Below are positions 21,110-31,864 of a DNA stretch of 64,000 nucleotides, piece after piece. The stretch spans positions 266,937 to 330,936 of the forward strand of contig VWYX01000252.1 of assembly GCA_013396525.1 (NCBI GenBank), given 5' to 3'. The DNA comes from Chaetorhynchus papuensis. Taxonomy: Eukaryota; Chordata; Aves; Passeriformes; Rhipiduridae. Positions within the stretch are counted from its first letter, which is position 1. The number at the start of each line of letters is the position of its first letter. The translations under genes and the position numbers were made by a program. The notes beneath the pieces were generated by a model. That model was not told the origin of the DNA, did no database searches, and was given only the letters and a program-made list of their open reading frames with translations.

Positions 21110-22130
21110 GGAATGCGTGATTCCCAGCTGCCGGCAGCTCCCGTGTCGTGCACCTCTGCAGGGCTGGGGACAGGAGGAAGCTGAGAGCCGGGCACAGAGA
21201 AGCCTGGTCGTGCCTCCATCTCCCACATCTCCTCCTTATCTCTGGAAACAGGCAATCCTCCACTTCCCCAGAGAGCCTTCAGTCCCCAGGCAGCACAGCC
21301 AGCTGAGCTCCCGGGTCCTGAAGCTGGACCTGCCCCACATGAGCCGTGCCCCAGCCCATCCCTCCATCCCCTGTCGGGGCCTCCCCCTTTCCCCGCGCAT
21401 CAAAGCACAGCTCCGAACATGACCCACTTTTGTATCCAGAGCAGCCGCTGCTGTTTGAAAGCTCATAATGCTGCAGTAATCCCAGATGATCAAAGACTCC
21501 CACATCCACCCACAGGTACAGTGAAAACAAGCAGGAGCCCGGCGCGAGGCTGCCGGAGTGGAGCTCAGGGCAGGGAACGCCCCAGCGCGTCCTCTCCGCG
21601 GGGTCCCGGCTCTGCCGGAGCAGAAAGCAGAAAATGGGACACGTCTCTGGGACATGCCTCGGCCTCGCTGGGAAATTCAGGCTGAGCAGGATGACAGCTT
21701 GTGCCAAATGTGGGCAACTCCTCTGCTCCTCCAAAGGAAGGACTGCGTGAGGTGGCGAGGGCCGGAGGTGGGGCTGTGGGGAGAAGGGGCTCAAGGCTCC
21801 TGGGGAGGAAGGAGGTGCCCTGTGCTCTCTCAGTTCTTCCCTGTGGTGACCCCATGGTTTTATTCTGCGTTGGATAAATCTGTTTTCTGAGCCAAATCTG
21901 CAAAATGAGGCTGCACTTAAGGAAATTAAACCCCTCCTGTGCCCCGTGCTGCCAGAGCGTTAGAAGCAGCGACAGTGCGATGGATCTTTGGTGGCTACAA
22001 CTGCAGAATCCAGTGATTGAACCCCTACCCACAAATGGGGCATCCCCTGCCCACCCCAGGCTCTGGCTCTCCTCATCTGGGGCACCCTGGTCCAAGCTCT
22101 CTGCAAACCCAGGTGGCATCAGCTGCCTCA
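21110..22130. other. GC-rich stretch, no gene seen
   Basis: No gene recognised. The central part (21415-21500) is less GC-rich, with ATAATGCTGCAGTAATCC, and might be regulatory. Confidence 0.55.
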
Positions 22131-22554
22131 GGATGGCTTTGCCACAAGTGACAGCAGAGAACTGCTTTATTATTCTACTTATATGATCTTTTTAATGAAA
22201 GCTGAGGCTCTGGAGAAGGATGGCAAGGCCTTTCCCTGACCCCACCAAACTCCCTCATTGCCCTTCAGGGATGGGCACACACCCAGCTGATAAACACTTG
22301 GCTAATGGGCACGGCTCCACATCATAAACATCACCTCCCGCTCGCACTAATTGTCCTCCTTGTCACCGCTCCTTGCACGGTGACAAACGGTTTGGGTTTA
22401 ATGGAGATCGGCTTCCCCTGTCACTCCTAAGTCATCCCTCAGCCAGGGATGAGTCATGGGGAGAGGTCCTGGCGTGCAGGGGAGCAGCCCTTGACAGAGA
22501 CTTCCCCGTTCCCTCTCCACCTGTGTCATCCATAACAGCCAGGCCAGACCAATT

Positions 22555-22790
22555 TTTCCCCAAGGCATATTTTCTCAGCCAAAGCCACTTTGTTTCCTGG
22601 GGTAGAAGCAATATTTATCCTTCCCTGTGCCATGAGATCAAGCGAGTGCTTGATAGAATTAAAAGGCAACTCATTTAAAAGCAATGCAAGAGCAGCAGTT
22701 GAATTACCTGGGAAACTCATGGCTGCGGGGTCGTTTTCCGGTAATAATTTGCTATGGACTTAAAATATGACCTTGTGTTACTTCTGGTAG
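22555..22790. promoter_or_regulatory. AT-rich island, candidate conserved element
   Basis: Contains AGAAGCAATATTTATCC near 22605, a GATAGAATTAAAAGGC word near 22651, and GGTAATAATTTGC near 22740. Non-repetitive and without coding features. Confidence 0.3.
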
Positions 22791-23187
22791 AGCAAAACCT
22801 GGCCAGACTCACAGGGTTCAGGAGATGGATGGGTGCCCAAATGGTCCCAGAGTCTGGAGTCTTGTTTGCAGGGCTCTTGAAAGGAAGTATAAAGAAAAAA
22901 ATCGAATCCCAAGTGCTCAGCTGAAGATAAGAAAAAAAACCCCAACCTGTTACAAACTTCAGAGCTCTGGAAGAGGAGAAGCAGAGCAGACGTGTGGCAG
23001 TGAGAGCAGCAGAAAGGAAAGCGTTGACCTCTGGCCCCGGCAATAGCGCGGATTTCTTTAGATATAAAGAAGAAAGAAGGACTGTGATTGCTGGTAATGT
23101 GCTGTGAAAGAAACATTTCTTCTCAGCCTCCAACCTGCCAATTGAAGCGTGAGCTGAGGAGCAGGACACGGCACCGGGAGGCTCCGA

Positions 23188-23212
23188 GCTGCTGCTGCTG
23201 CTGCTGCTGCTG
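23188..23212. repeat. (GCT)8 trinucleotide repeat
   Basis: A pure run of eight GCT units. In other frames it would encode polyserine, polyalanine, polyglutamine or polyleucine, but no coding context supports that here. Confidence 0.95.
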
Positions 23213-23479
23213 GCCCAGCACTGGGGCCTCGGCTGGCACCGCATCCCGCCGGGACCACGCCGGCATTCCAGGAGCAGCACTCAGCAGAGCAGCCAGGATC
23301 CTCCAGGCAGAGCCCTTGCTGCCCCAGAGGAGCCACAGAATTTGTCATCAGTGTTCCCCACCCTGGGACAAGTGTGCTGGTCTGGCAGGACACAGTGATT
23401 GTCACATCAGAGACTTTGTTCTCCCTTGGAAAACAAAAAAAGCACCGAGATTTACCTGGAAGGTTTGTCAGGAAGGAAA

Positions 23480-25290
23480 TCAAACCAACTCCTAACAAAC
23501 CCCTCTTCAGAAATTATCTCAGTGAGTTAATGATGTAAGAAGACTGCAAGATCCAGCTGGGTGAAAAAAATCTTCCAGCTGAGATTCTCTAACAGCCTCC
23601 CGTGGTGAGGAAGTTATTAAAAATCCTGCCCTGGAGAAGGGCCCCCTCTCCGTGTTACCAACTCCCATCGCCCAGGTGATGATTCGGAGATTTTCTGAGG
23701 TGTTTTCAGTAAAGAAAACTGATTTATAAAATAATAGTAAAAACACCCCTAACTTGGCTGCTCTGCAGGATTTTCCTCAGTCTCCATTTTTCAGCTGAAG
23801 CTGCAGTAAAACAGAAGAGTCATTTCCCGTGTTTAACCAGTGGGGTTTGTGCTGGGGTGCCTTTGAGATGCCTGCCCTTCGAAACACACGGTATTACAGA
23901 TGAGAAACCAGGAAAGGAGACGTGGAAAGATGGCATTGGGTCACTCCAAGGACACCAGGGAGGACCAGAAGAAACCGTCTGAGCTTGGTGGGGATAAGAT
24001 CTGCTGCTGCTGGGTGGCTGCAGGAGCAGTGGAGGACCGGCTACCAAGGGAGGGCAGAGAGCCTCCAAGGCTGGAAGACCTTTTTCCCTCAGTGCTGGGA
24101 TATGGGGTTATGCTCCCCAGGAGCCCCTCCAGCCCTCCTTGTCCTGCAGGCAGGCACGGAACCATCCTTTCCCACAGCACACCCACCCTGGTTTGGATCC
24201 ATCCCCTTGTAAAAGCCACCACATTATTACATCGTCCCATTATGCAAACCAGACATCACCCACAGCCAGACCATCCACAGACTGGGACCTGAAGGGGCAC
24301 CCAGGCTGTGCACAGATGGTGGCAGAGCTCCCAGACACGTTTTTTCCCTAAAAAGCCGTGTCTTTTCCCTAAAGCTTGCAGACATGCGTCTGGCAAGGGT
24401 CCCTGGCTCCCCGGATGGTGGATGCAGCTAATCCCTGTTAGATCATCCCAGAGAACCTGTTGGGCTGTAAATCGCTGCCTGCTGAGCACCCAGGACACGA
24501 AGATCGGAGATAACTTTACTCCAGAGAGCCAATTAGTGCAAATCTGGCCTGGTAATTACCGTGCGATCGGATGCTGAGATCTCCGGGCAGATAAGGCTCG
24601 GGAAGCAGTCTCTGAAGGCAATGGCAGTTGTTATTATGGCCTCACCTCCATCCCCAAAGCCTCTGGGAGGTTCAGCCTCAGGCAGGGAGCAGGGAAGAGC
24701 TGTGGCTGTCCCTGTGGAGTGTGGGTGCTGCCCACCAGCTTCCCTCTGCTCCAGCCTCCACTCGGAGCTGGACATCTCCTCCTTGGCTGACAGAGCCCAG
24801 TCCTGGTTCTCCTGGTGCAGCCACATTCCGGCGGGAAGCATTTATCTGCTGGGGGGTTTGCACCGTGCCTGGTGGGAGCCAAAGGTGCTGGAGGAGCACG
24901 GGGGGTGCTCAAGCCCAGGAGGAGAGAGGCACCCCAGTGCTGGGGAGGTTCTGAGCCCCTCGGCGCTGCCTTTGTTCTGGTGCGAGTGCTCCAGCCCGTG
25001 TCTGTGGTTTTTGTGCTTCCCTTGATGAGGAGGGAAGGGACCTGAGCAGATTTGATTGTGGGGGAGAAAAGAGGATTTTGGCACAGGACAGAGTGCTGGG
25101 CGGGACTGTCAGCAGCGTCAAACTGGATGCAGTTCCCTGAAGAGGAGTGAAAATGGGGTCAGGCACTCACGCACGTGTTAGAGCTGCTCATGTCTGTGGA
25201 GCTGATGCCTCTGAGAGCAGCAGCACATCACCCCTCTGGTGAACCTCAGAGTGATTTGCAAACCGTCCCAGACTGCTCCCCTTGCTCCAG
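23480..25290. other. Mixed stretch, no gene seen
   Basis: AT-richer parts lie at 23500-23560, 23690-23800 and 24510-24640 (CCAATTAGTGC, GGTAATTACCG). No gene, RNA or transposon is recognised. Confidence 0.5.
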
Positions 25291-25304
25291 CCCCCAGCAG
25301 AGGC

Positions 25305-25360
25305 ATGAGATCATCATTCCCACGTTATGAAACCTGGAGCTGAGGCTCGTTGGGGTAAAT
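25305..25360 (-). mobile_element. Possible MIR-type SINE relic
   Basis: ATCATCATTCCCACGTTATG at 25310-25329, continuing into AAACCTGGAGCTGAGGCTCG and then TTGGGGTAAAT, follows the reverse-complemented MIR phrase for 'ttatccccattttacagatgaggaaactgaggcacagagaggtta'. The match is diverged and only about 50 bases long. An aligned search with a MIR profile would settle it. Confidence 0.4.
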
Positions 25361-25424
25361 CTGGACTCATTCTGAAGAGGCCAGGGGATATTTGGGTATA
25401 ACTGGCTGGAGTCATCGTTATGAA

Positions 25425-25700
25425 ACCAGGAGCCATATAACACCGGGAACAGAGCAGTAAAGGATCCTAAACCTCCCTGACGGTTCTGGTGGTTAATGTC
25501 TGCCTGTAGCTTAATTACACCATCAATTCCATTAAATAGTGCAGTAACAACCTGGGATTTAATGAATACATAGAAAAGAAAAAATTGGACTCCCAGTGTA
25601 ACTGAGATTCCTTTATGGAATCAGAGGAAACTGAAACAGAGGTTCAGTTTCTTTTTAGGGAAAGTAGAGAAATAAATAAATTAAAATTAAAGGTTTGAAC
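25425..25700. promoter_or_regulatory. AT-rich island, candidate conserved element
   Basis: Contains TAGCTTAATTACACC near 25507, AATTCCATTAAATAG near 25525 and AAATAAATTAAAATTAAAGG near 25673. It lies next to the possible MIR relic at 25305, repeating the MIR-plus-AT-island arrangement at 10464-10790. Confidence 0.35.
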
Positions 25701-26360
25701 TGTAGCAGCAGTAGCTCTGAACCTGTGGTGCCTCAGGGTGGCCCTGCACAGAGGCTGTGACACCCATGCAGGGCATGGAACCCAGCAGAGGCTCCTAAAA
25801 AGGGGCATGAGTGTGGCAAAGCCAGTCAGACCTGTCAGCATGGAGCTGACTGTCCCAGCACTGCCAGGGTGGTCCTGATGCTCTGCATCCTCTCACAGGG
25901 TACAGGCAATTCCCTTTCTTCCCTTGTCTTTTTTAACTTCACATTTCGGTGGAAGAAGTGTTTGCTTTTTTTGCTTAAATAACCACACACTGTTTGCTCT
26001 CGAGGTGTTGAAGCACCCGGACAAATCTCCCCGGTGTTGGAGAGGAGCAAACAGTCCAGCAGAACAAGCAATGTTTGCAGAGGAAATCCAGAGGTGTTTC
26101 GGTGTGTTCGGAGCTGCGGCTTCATGGAGAGGGAACCGTGGCACTGCTGGCTCCGTGTCACGGTGAACCTGACCGGAACGAGCTCAGGACCGCCGTGTCC
26201 TCCTCCTCCTCTCGCCACGAGCACCCCGAGCCTGCAGGGATGCGCTGTTGTCAGCGCCGGGCAGAGGCAGAGCAGCAGCCCCCGCGCAGGGCCGTTGCTC
26301 TGGGGCTGCAGCTCAGCCTCCCTCAGCATTAGCCATGGCCCAGATTATCCCAGCGCTCAG
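25701..26360. other. Mixed stretch, no gene seen
   Basis: No gene or transposon recognised. Confidence 0.55.
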
Positions 26361-26368
26361 GAGAAGCT

Positions 26369-26410
26369 GGGCAGAGGCAGCCGGGCAGAGGCAGCCGGGC
26401 AGAGGCAGCC
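26369..26410. repeat. 14-bp tandem repeat, three copies
   Basis: Three perfect copies of GGGCAGAGGCAGCC (26369-26382, 26383-26396, 26397-26410). A diverged relative, GGGCAGAGGCAGAGCAGC, lies about 100 bases upstream near 26260, hinting at a slightly older local duplication. Confidence 0.9.
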
Positions 26411-26574
26411 GGCGGTGCCCCGGGAGCAGCCCCGCTCCCCGCCCGGCTCCCCACGGCCCGGGGGTCACAGCCACCCCCAGCCACAAACCGCTCCCGGGCT
26501 CCTCTTTGGCAGACGACACTGGATTTTTTTCCCGTTAAACGCAGCTGCCCTCGGTGTTTGCTGACAGCTCGGAT

Positions 26575-26875
26575 GTGCACGAACGGATGCGCCGCTCCTG
26601 GGGCGAGGGGCCGGGGGGCACCCCCAGGGCTGCGGGCACCGGGCGGGGCCGCGGCTCGGCAGCTCCTGCCTTTGCTGCTGGCTCTCCCCTGCCCACCCTG
26701 GCATGAGCTGCAGGCGGGGGGGCGGCGTGGGCAGCAGCCTCCCCCCGTCCCTGCTCTGCGGGGATATAATGTCCCTCTTTCCGAGCGCGCCTGTGGCGAG
26801 GCGGGGATGTGGCGCGGCGGCGGTGACCGATGCGAGGGGCTGATTGCCTGTATGGCGATGCTGAAAGGGGTCGCG
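26575..26875. promoter_or_regulatory. CpG-rich patch, possible CpG island
   Basis: CpG is clearly enriched over the flanks, especially at 26575-26665 and 26780-26850, with GC-rich sequence throughout. It is less even than the islands at 13805 and 41930. It could mark a promoter or enhancer; no exon is recognised beside it. Confidence 0.4.
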
Positions 26876-26949
26876 ACTCCCTAAGTGCTCGTCAGGATGA
26901 AGGATGACAGCCCCAGACAGCGAGACACTTCCCTCCTCTCCCGCAGCTA

Positions 26950-27180
26950 ATGAGTGCTCTGGCGGCCAGGGCTGCTGCTGCTTTTAGTTTACTTTCCCTC
27001 TGCTATTTCCCTCCCTGTTTATTTGTTTAATTAATTTATTTGTTTTAGGTTTCTCCCTCCATCCCCCTCCCCCGACCCCCCTCCATTCTTTCCCTGCTTT
27101 CCCTCTGGCTTCTGCAGCTATTTGTGTTGGATCCCGAGCAGTTAGCACTCTGAAAATTTAATTAGGCATTTGGATGGAAC
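26950..27180. promoter_or_regulatory. AT-rich and pyrimidine-rich patch
   Basis: Contains TTTGTTTAATTAATTTATTT near 27022 beside a CCCTCC pyrimidine tract, and AAAATTTAATTAGGC near 27152. It may be a regulatory flank of the CpG-rich patch upstream. Confidence 0.25.
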
Positions 27181-27258
27181 CTGAAAGCTGAGCCTGTGCT
27201 GGAATCGAGCCCCCCTGGCCCCCGCCGCTCTCTCCTAAGGCCGCTTTGCAGTGGGCAA

Positions 27259-27313
27259 GGGGATGCAGGAGCCCCCAGGGGATACAGGAGCCCCCAGGGG
27301 ATACAGGAGCCCT
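27259..27313. repeat. 19-bp tandem repeat, nearly three copies
   Basis: Copies at 27259-27277, 27278-27296 and a partial third to about 27313 share GGGGATACAGGAGCCCCCA, the first with G for A. The repeat is local slippage in GC-rich DNA. Confidence 0.85.
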
Positions 27314-27319
27314 CCCAGA

Positions 27320-28190
27320 CCCCCAGCCCTCAGCAGTAAACATCCCTTGTTCCCAGTGGAGGAACCGGGATGAAGGTGGAAGCGCGTTTGTCACACAGAG
27401 CCGCTCCCCAGCCGCTTTTGCCCAGAGCCAGGGGCGGAATGAGCTGGAGAGAAGGGGATGCTGGTTTCTCCGCTGACGGGCTGGCAGGCAGCTCACCAGC
27501 CAGCAGCCTTGGAGATGTTTTCCAGCTGCAGCCACAGGACGGAGAGGGGGAAGTGCCGGTGTCTGTGGCGGGAGGTGCAGAGGAGGGGGCTCGGGTGCTG
27601 GGGGGGGTGGTCGGAGAGCCGCTCGGGGGAGGAGATCTCTCCAAATCTGGCTTCTTGCTCTTCCCTGAAGTTTTGCCTCTCTCCCTTTTTCCGGGGCCTT
27701 TCAGAAATGAGCTTTATCCGGCTTCCAAGGGCTTGTTGTGGGGACACTGCTTTGAAACAGTCCCGAACCTCGGCGTCCCTTCCCGTTTGCGGCCACCAGT
27801 GCTGCTGGGGACATGTCACAGTGTCACCTGCGGTTCCAAACCCCCACCCGAGGGCCCAGGCACCCACAGACACTGTTCAACACCACCTTAGGGCGTGACA
27901 GGTTTTCTGCTTTGGTCATTTATTTTCCTCCCTTTTTTGATTGAATATTTTTCCTCCTCCTCATTGCCGAACCCCAGGGCTCGTCCTGCCTGTGTCCAGG
28001 ACATGATCCTGCATTCTCAGATGCCCACAGGGAGCTGAAGGGAGGATTAGGAGGGTGGGAGAGATGCCACAACTCCCCAGGCACCCCCATCCATACCCTG
28101 AGGAGAAGCTGCCCCAAAGCAGGGAGACCACATCAGCCCCCTCTTCATCTCCTATTAAACAAGGAAGTGCTTGAGGAAGTGCTGCCTTCC
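27320..28190. other. GC-rich stretch, no gene seen
   Basis: No gene recognised; the overlapping frames at 27370-27898 show no domains. Confidence 0.55.
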
Positions 28191-28194
28191 CTGG

Positions 28195-28315
28195 ATTAGC
28201 ACATAAAGGCTTGGAAGTGTGAGCAGGCACTAATAAATTACTCACTGGATTGGCAGTTTGAGGCTTTTTTTTTTCTTACTGTAAAACAAGTAAAAAATAT
28301 GCCAGGCTCATTCTT

Positions 28316-28349
<34 letters not shown>

Positions 28350-28960
28350 GGATCTGTTAGACACAGGGACTCCAGTGTGAATAAACTGGGATTTATGTCC
28401 CTGTCAGTCGGATCCTTAAACTTCCTAAGTGCTTAAAACATACACATTTTAACTTGAAAAATTACCAGGTTTGTCTAAAGGAAAATTTCAGCATAAAACA
28501 GGAAACTCATTTGAAGGGAGAAATTCTCCAATGAAGCGAACCCAGGCAGCCATAAAAAAGTTAAACCAGGCATAAAGGGAAATGTCAGATGTGTGGGAGA
28601 GCCAGATGTCTCTCTATTTTTTCTCCTTTTTTTTATATTTTTATAACCTAGATCAGATTATAGGAGAATATATGAATGTATCTCACAGGGAGGGGATGCG
28701 GCGAGAGGAGGAGGGTTTCATTCCCAGCCTGTAACTTGCTGTAACGTGGAGCACTCTACAAAGAAAAACATTTTTTTATTTCTAAATAAAGCACTTTAGA
28801 GTGACACATTTATTGCTGGCAAAGAATTACTCAAATAAGAGATATTGTCAGCTATTTATTTTAAAAGCTTTTTTTTTTTTTAGTTTGGGGAAAAAAGAAG
28901 GATCAAAACCCCTTTCCATTCTTCACAATATTCCCTTAAAAGCTTTAAAATAAAGTGGGG
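28195..28960. promoter_or_regulatory. Long AT-rich block with homopolymer runs
   Basis: This is the longest AT-rich block in the window. It contains T runs at 28265-28274, a 27-base T run at 28321-28347 and a 13-base T run at 28869-28881. Between the runs, 28380-28600 and 28640-28860 are non-repetitive and look like conserved enhancer DNA (for example AGATCAGATTATAGGAG near 28650). No poly-A-tailed retroelement body precedes the T runs on either strand that I can recognise. Confidence 0.35.
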
Positions 28961-28964
28961 TTTT

Positions 28965-29520
28965 TTTGCTCCTGGGTTGCCTTTTTGGTGTCTCCAGGGC
29001 TCTGCAGCACGAGGGAGCCTGCAGGGAGCTGGAGCCTGGTATTCCCACTGGGAATGCCGGGATGCAGCCAGGGCTTTGCCAGGGGTTGCCCACATGGACT
29101 CTGCTCTTGCCCCAGCTGCCACTGTGGGCATCTTCCAGGGAGAGGGAGGGAAATGGGAATTCTGAGGCTTTCCCAGGTGGGAATGCAGGAATCTGTAACT
29201 AATGCCAGAGCTGCCAGGACCCTGCCATAGGAAAGGCACCGCTCCCGTAGGTCCAGTTACCCAGAGCAGAGTCCCGGAGCCTGTGCCCACTGTCCCACCT
29301 TGGGAGGGAGTGAGGAGCAAGGGGAGGAGGGGGAGATGCCCCTTTCCTGGGAATGTGGGCAGGGATCACGGACACAGCGTGGCTGCTCCGCAGGAGGGGC
29401 CAGAGCAGCCCCCTTTGTGTGATGGGACCCAGAGGGAGGGAGCCTGCACCAGGTGGAGATGCAGGAGGCCAAAGGACAGACCTGAATCCTTGCCTTGCCC
29501 TCCCCTCCCTGTCTGACTCC
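28965..29520. other. GC-rich stretch, no gene seen
   Basis: No gene or transposon recognised; frames overlap on both strands. Confidence 0.6.
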
Positions 29521-29524
29521 AAAT

Positions 29525-29800
29525 CCCCTTTAATTTGTCCGCACTGCTTTGGATTTGTTGTTTCATTAGCTTTTCATCTCAGCTACTTCCTTTCCCCCAT
29601 AGATTATTCTATTCCTCTTGCTTTCCCCCTTTTCTGTTCCTTTTACTCTATAATTGGATCATTTGCAGTTTATAGGAAGGATGAGAAACAAAAGGTATTG
29701 ACAACGTGAGCATTCAAAATTATGTGTCAAGCTCAAAAAAAAGGAGATGAAAAGAAAATCTGGATCCTCTTTCTTTGCATTCTGATTTCTGAACGTGCAG
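29525..29800. promoter_or_regulatory. AT- and pyrimidine-rich stretch
   Basis: TTTAATTTGTCC near 29530 and a pyrimidine-rich run (29585-29650) precede AT-rich DNA. No gene is seen. Weak candidate. Confidence 0.2.
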
Positions 29801-29947
29801 AGCTCATTAGTTTGCCGTGATCGGGGCTTTTTCTGTGTCTGTGGAAACCAGAAACCTACTTTTAAGAAAAGCTGTAGTCAGTTGACTCCAGCGATGAGAA
29901 ACAGAGAGGTAAAAGCTCCTGGAAAGTGCTCAGCATTAAACTTTTCT

Positions 29948-30046
29948 CTTCTCTCTTCTCTTCTCTTCTCTTCTCTTCTCTTCTCTTCTCTTCTCTTCTC
30001 TTCTCTTCTCTTCTCTTCTCTTCTCTTCTCTTCTCTTCTCTTCTCT
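29948..30046. repeat. (TTCTC)n pentanucleotide array
   Basis: About 100 bases of near-perfect TTCTC repeats give an uninterrupted polypyrimidine/polypurine tract. Such mirror-repeat tracts can form intramolecular triplex (H-DNA) and mutate rapidly in length. The apparent serine/leucine-rich frames here are artefacts of the repeat. Confidence 0.97.
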
Positions 30047-30469
30047 CTCATAATCGGACACAGCTTTACACCCAGGCCCAATGCTTTTCCCACTGGCCCC
30101 TGAAAAACACAACCAGATATTCCCTGGGACAAAACAAATGAAATTTCAATTGTTGATCCCTTTATACTCGCCAGCAGCTGTCCACCAGAGTGGCACAACA
30201 CAAAACCCTTTTTCCCAGAGAAACGGGAGCTCCCTGTAAACCCCCAGCTGCAATTCCCAGCTTCCAGCCTCTTTTCCTGCTGCCATTCCTGCCAGGCTCC
30301 ATCTCCAGAGCTGCTGGGGCTCCGGGAGGCCGGGATGGAAGGCAGGGCCTGGGGCACGGTGCCGGCTGCTTTTGGGACGCCCTGCCAGCGCCTGACCATG
30401 CTCAGACCAATTACTGCTGGCGTGAGCCCAAGCCATCCATCTCGGCAAATTTCCCTCCGGGGGCCACCC

Positions 30470-30830
30470 CATTAGTAGCAAATAACTAATTATTGCTGTC
30501 AGCTTTAATAAGAAAACATCAGTTGAAAGATATGCCCCCCCCCAACTTTCCATCGCTGTATAAATTATGGGAGACAAAACTAACTTCTAAATTGAGTAAT
30601 TCCAGACATTTGTCAGACTCCAAGAAATGCTTTAATTAGCGTTGGTTAATAAAGTGTTTAGGTAATTAGGAGAACATTTGTCCTGCCTGTGCAGATTTTT
30701 TTCCTCTTGCTTACGACAACTCAAAAAAAAATTAATTGGAGTCCAGGCTTCAGGAATTACAAGGCTTTTTTTGGTGCTTTCTTGGTGAGCACATTAATGA
30801 TTCTAGGGGGAGTCGCCTCTAGTGATGGAG
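30470..30830. promoter_or_regulatory. AT-rich island, candidate conserved element
   Basis: Contains AAATAACTAATTATTGC near 30480, CTTTAATTAGCG near 30630, GGTAATTAGG near 30661 and AAATTAATTGG near 30729. ATTA density is high and the sequence is mostly non-repetitive. It ends where GC rises towards the promoter-like region at 30890-31860. Confidence 0.4.
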
Positions 30831-31141
30831 TTCTGGAATTTTTCCCTCCTCTTTCTGGCTGTTTTGTCTGATGTGGGGAGCAGGAGCTCTCGAGGGACGG
30901 ATCAAACCCGGCCCCAGCAGCCAATTCCCCGCGGGGCGTCGGGCGGGACGCGCTCAGGGAGCTTCTCTGTCTGCAGCACACGCGGCTGTGCCAGCGATGG
31001 TGCCGTGCTGGCTCTGCTCCTGGGCCGAGACGCAGGAGCTGAGCTGAGCTGCCAGCCCACAGAGCTGTCACCCTGCCAGAAACCGGCTTTGAAACCCCTG
31101 GCTCCCACCCTGGTGCTGCCGCTGACAGCTACTGCCGTGGC

Positions 31142-31414
31142 NNNNNNNNNNNNNNNNNNNNNNNNNNNNNNNNNNNNNNNNNNNNNNNNNNNNNNNNNNN
31201 NNNNNNNNNNNNNNNNNNNNNNNNNNNNNNNNNNNNNNNNNNNNNNNNNNNNNNNNNNNNNNNNNNNNNNNNNNNNNNNNNNNNNNNNNNNNNNNNNNNN
31301 NNNNNNNNNNNNNNNNNNNNNNNNNNNNNNNNNNNNNNNNNNNNNNNNNNNNNNNNNNNNNNNNNNNNNNNNNNNNNNNNNNNNNNNNNNNNNNNNNNNN
31401 NNNNNNNNNNNNNN
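31142..31414. other. Assembly gap (273 N)
   Basis: All bases are N. The right edge opens directly into a tandem minisatellite, so the gap probably reflects unresolved repeat copies and its true length is unknown. Long frames drawn across it are meaningless. Confidence 0.99.
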
Positions 31415-31415
31415 T

Positions 31416-31537
31416 CCATGGCACACCCTGCATCCCATCCATGGCACATCCCTGCATCCCATCCATGGCACTCCCTGCATCCCTTCCATGGCACACCCAG
31501 CACCCCATCCATGGCACACCCTGCATCCCTTCCATGG
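31416..31537. repeat. 23-bp minisatellite, at least five copies
   Basis: Five copies of a 23-24 base unit beginning CCATGGCAC and ending CATCCCAT or CATCCCTT, plus a partial sixth, run from 31416 to 31537. The array continues into the gap on its left. Units differ by one to three bases, and each carries a CCATGG palindrome. Confidence 0.95.
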
Positions 31538-31637
31538 TGTTAATGGGCTGAGGGCAGCCCAGGCTGCTGGAAGAGCCCAGCTGTTTGCCACAAGCAGGAT
31601 TTGCAGCAGGCTGGCAGGAATTAGGCCCTGCCATGGC

Positions 31638-31860
31638 TATAAAAGGGCTGGTGCTGGGAGCACCGGGGCTCTGAGTGCTGAGGGGAGGTCTGAGTGCTGC
31701 AGAGAGGGCAGGAGCAGCGAGGAAGGATTATTTTTAGCAGTGTTAGATAACAGGGCCGCAGAGAGGTGGCTGCTGGCAGACATGCAGCAATTCCTCTGGA
31801 TGAGACCACAGGACAGCGAGGAAGCCCCGAGGTGACCACAGTGTTGGGCATGGAGGTGAG
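31638..31860 (+). promoter_or_regulatory. TATA-type core promoter candidate with possible first exon
   Basis: TATAAAAGG (31638-31646) is a strong TATA box set in GC-rich DNA, with GCTGG following. A start would fall about 30 bases on, near 31668. Downstream, GAG|GTGAG at 31853-31860 is a good splice-donor match, so a first exon of roughly 190 bases ending at 31855 is possible. The longest frame inside has no recognisable product, so a long non-coding RNA is as likely as a gene. Confidence 0.3.
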
Positions 31861-31864
31861 GCTC

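Noticed and set aside
23188..23212. (GCT)8 as part of a polyserine/polyalanine coding exon
   Set aside because: The surrounding frame shows no protein family features and the run is an ordinary trinucleotide microsatellite.
25623..25646. GAGGAAACTGAAACAGAGG word resembling the MIR core
   Set aside because: Only about 24 bases match with no continuation on either side; too short to call a second MIR there.
29878..30399. Frame rich in Arg/Glu/Lys repeats (minus strand) and Ser/Leu/Phe repeats (plus strand)
   Set aside because: Both are translations of the TTCTC array.
30822..31835. 337-residue open frame
   Set aside because: It runs through the assembly gap and the minisatellite; the repeated Met-Pro/His-rich part is the tandem repeat translated.
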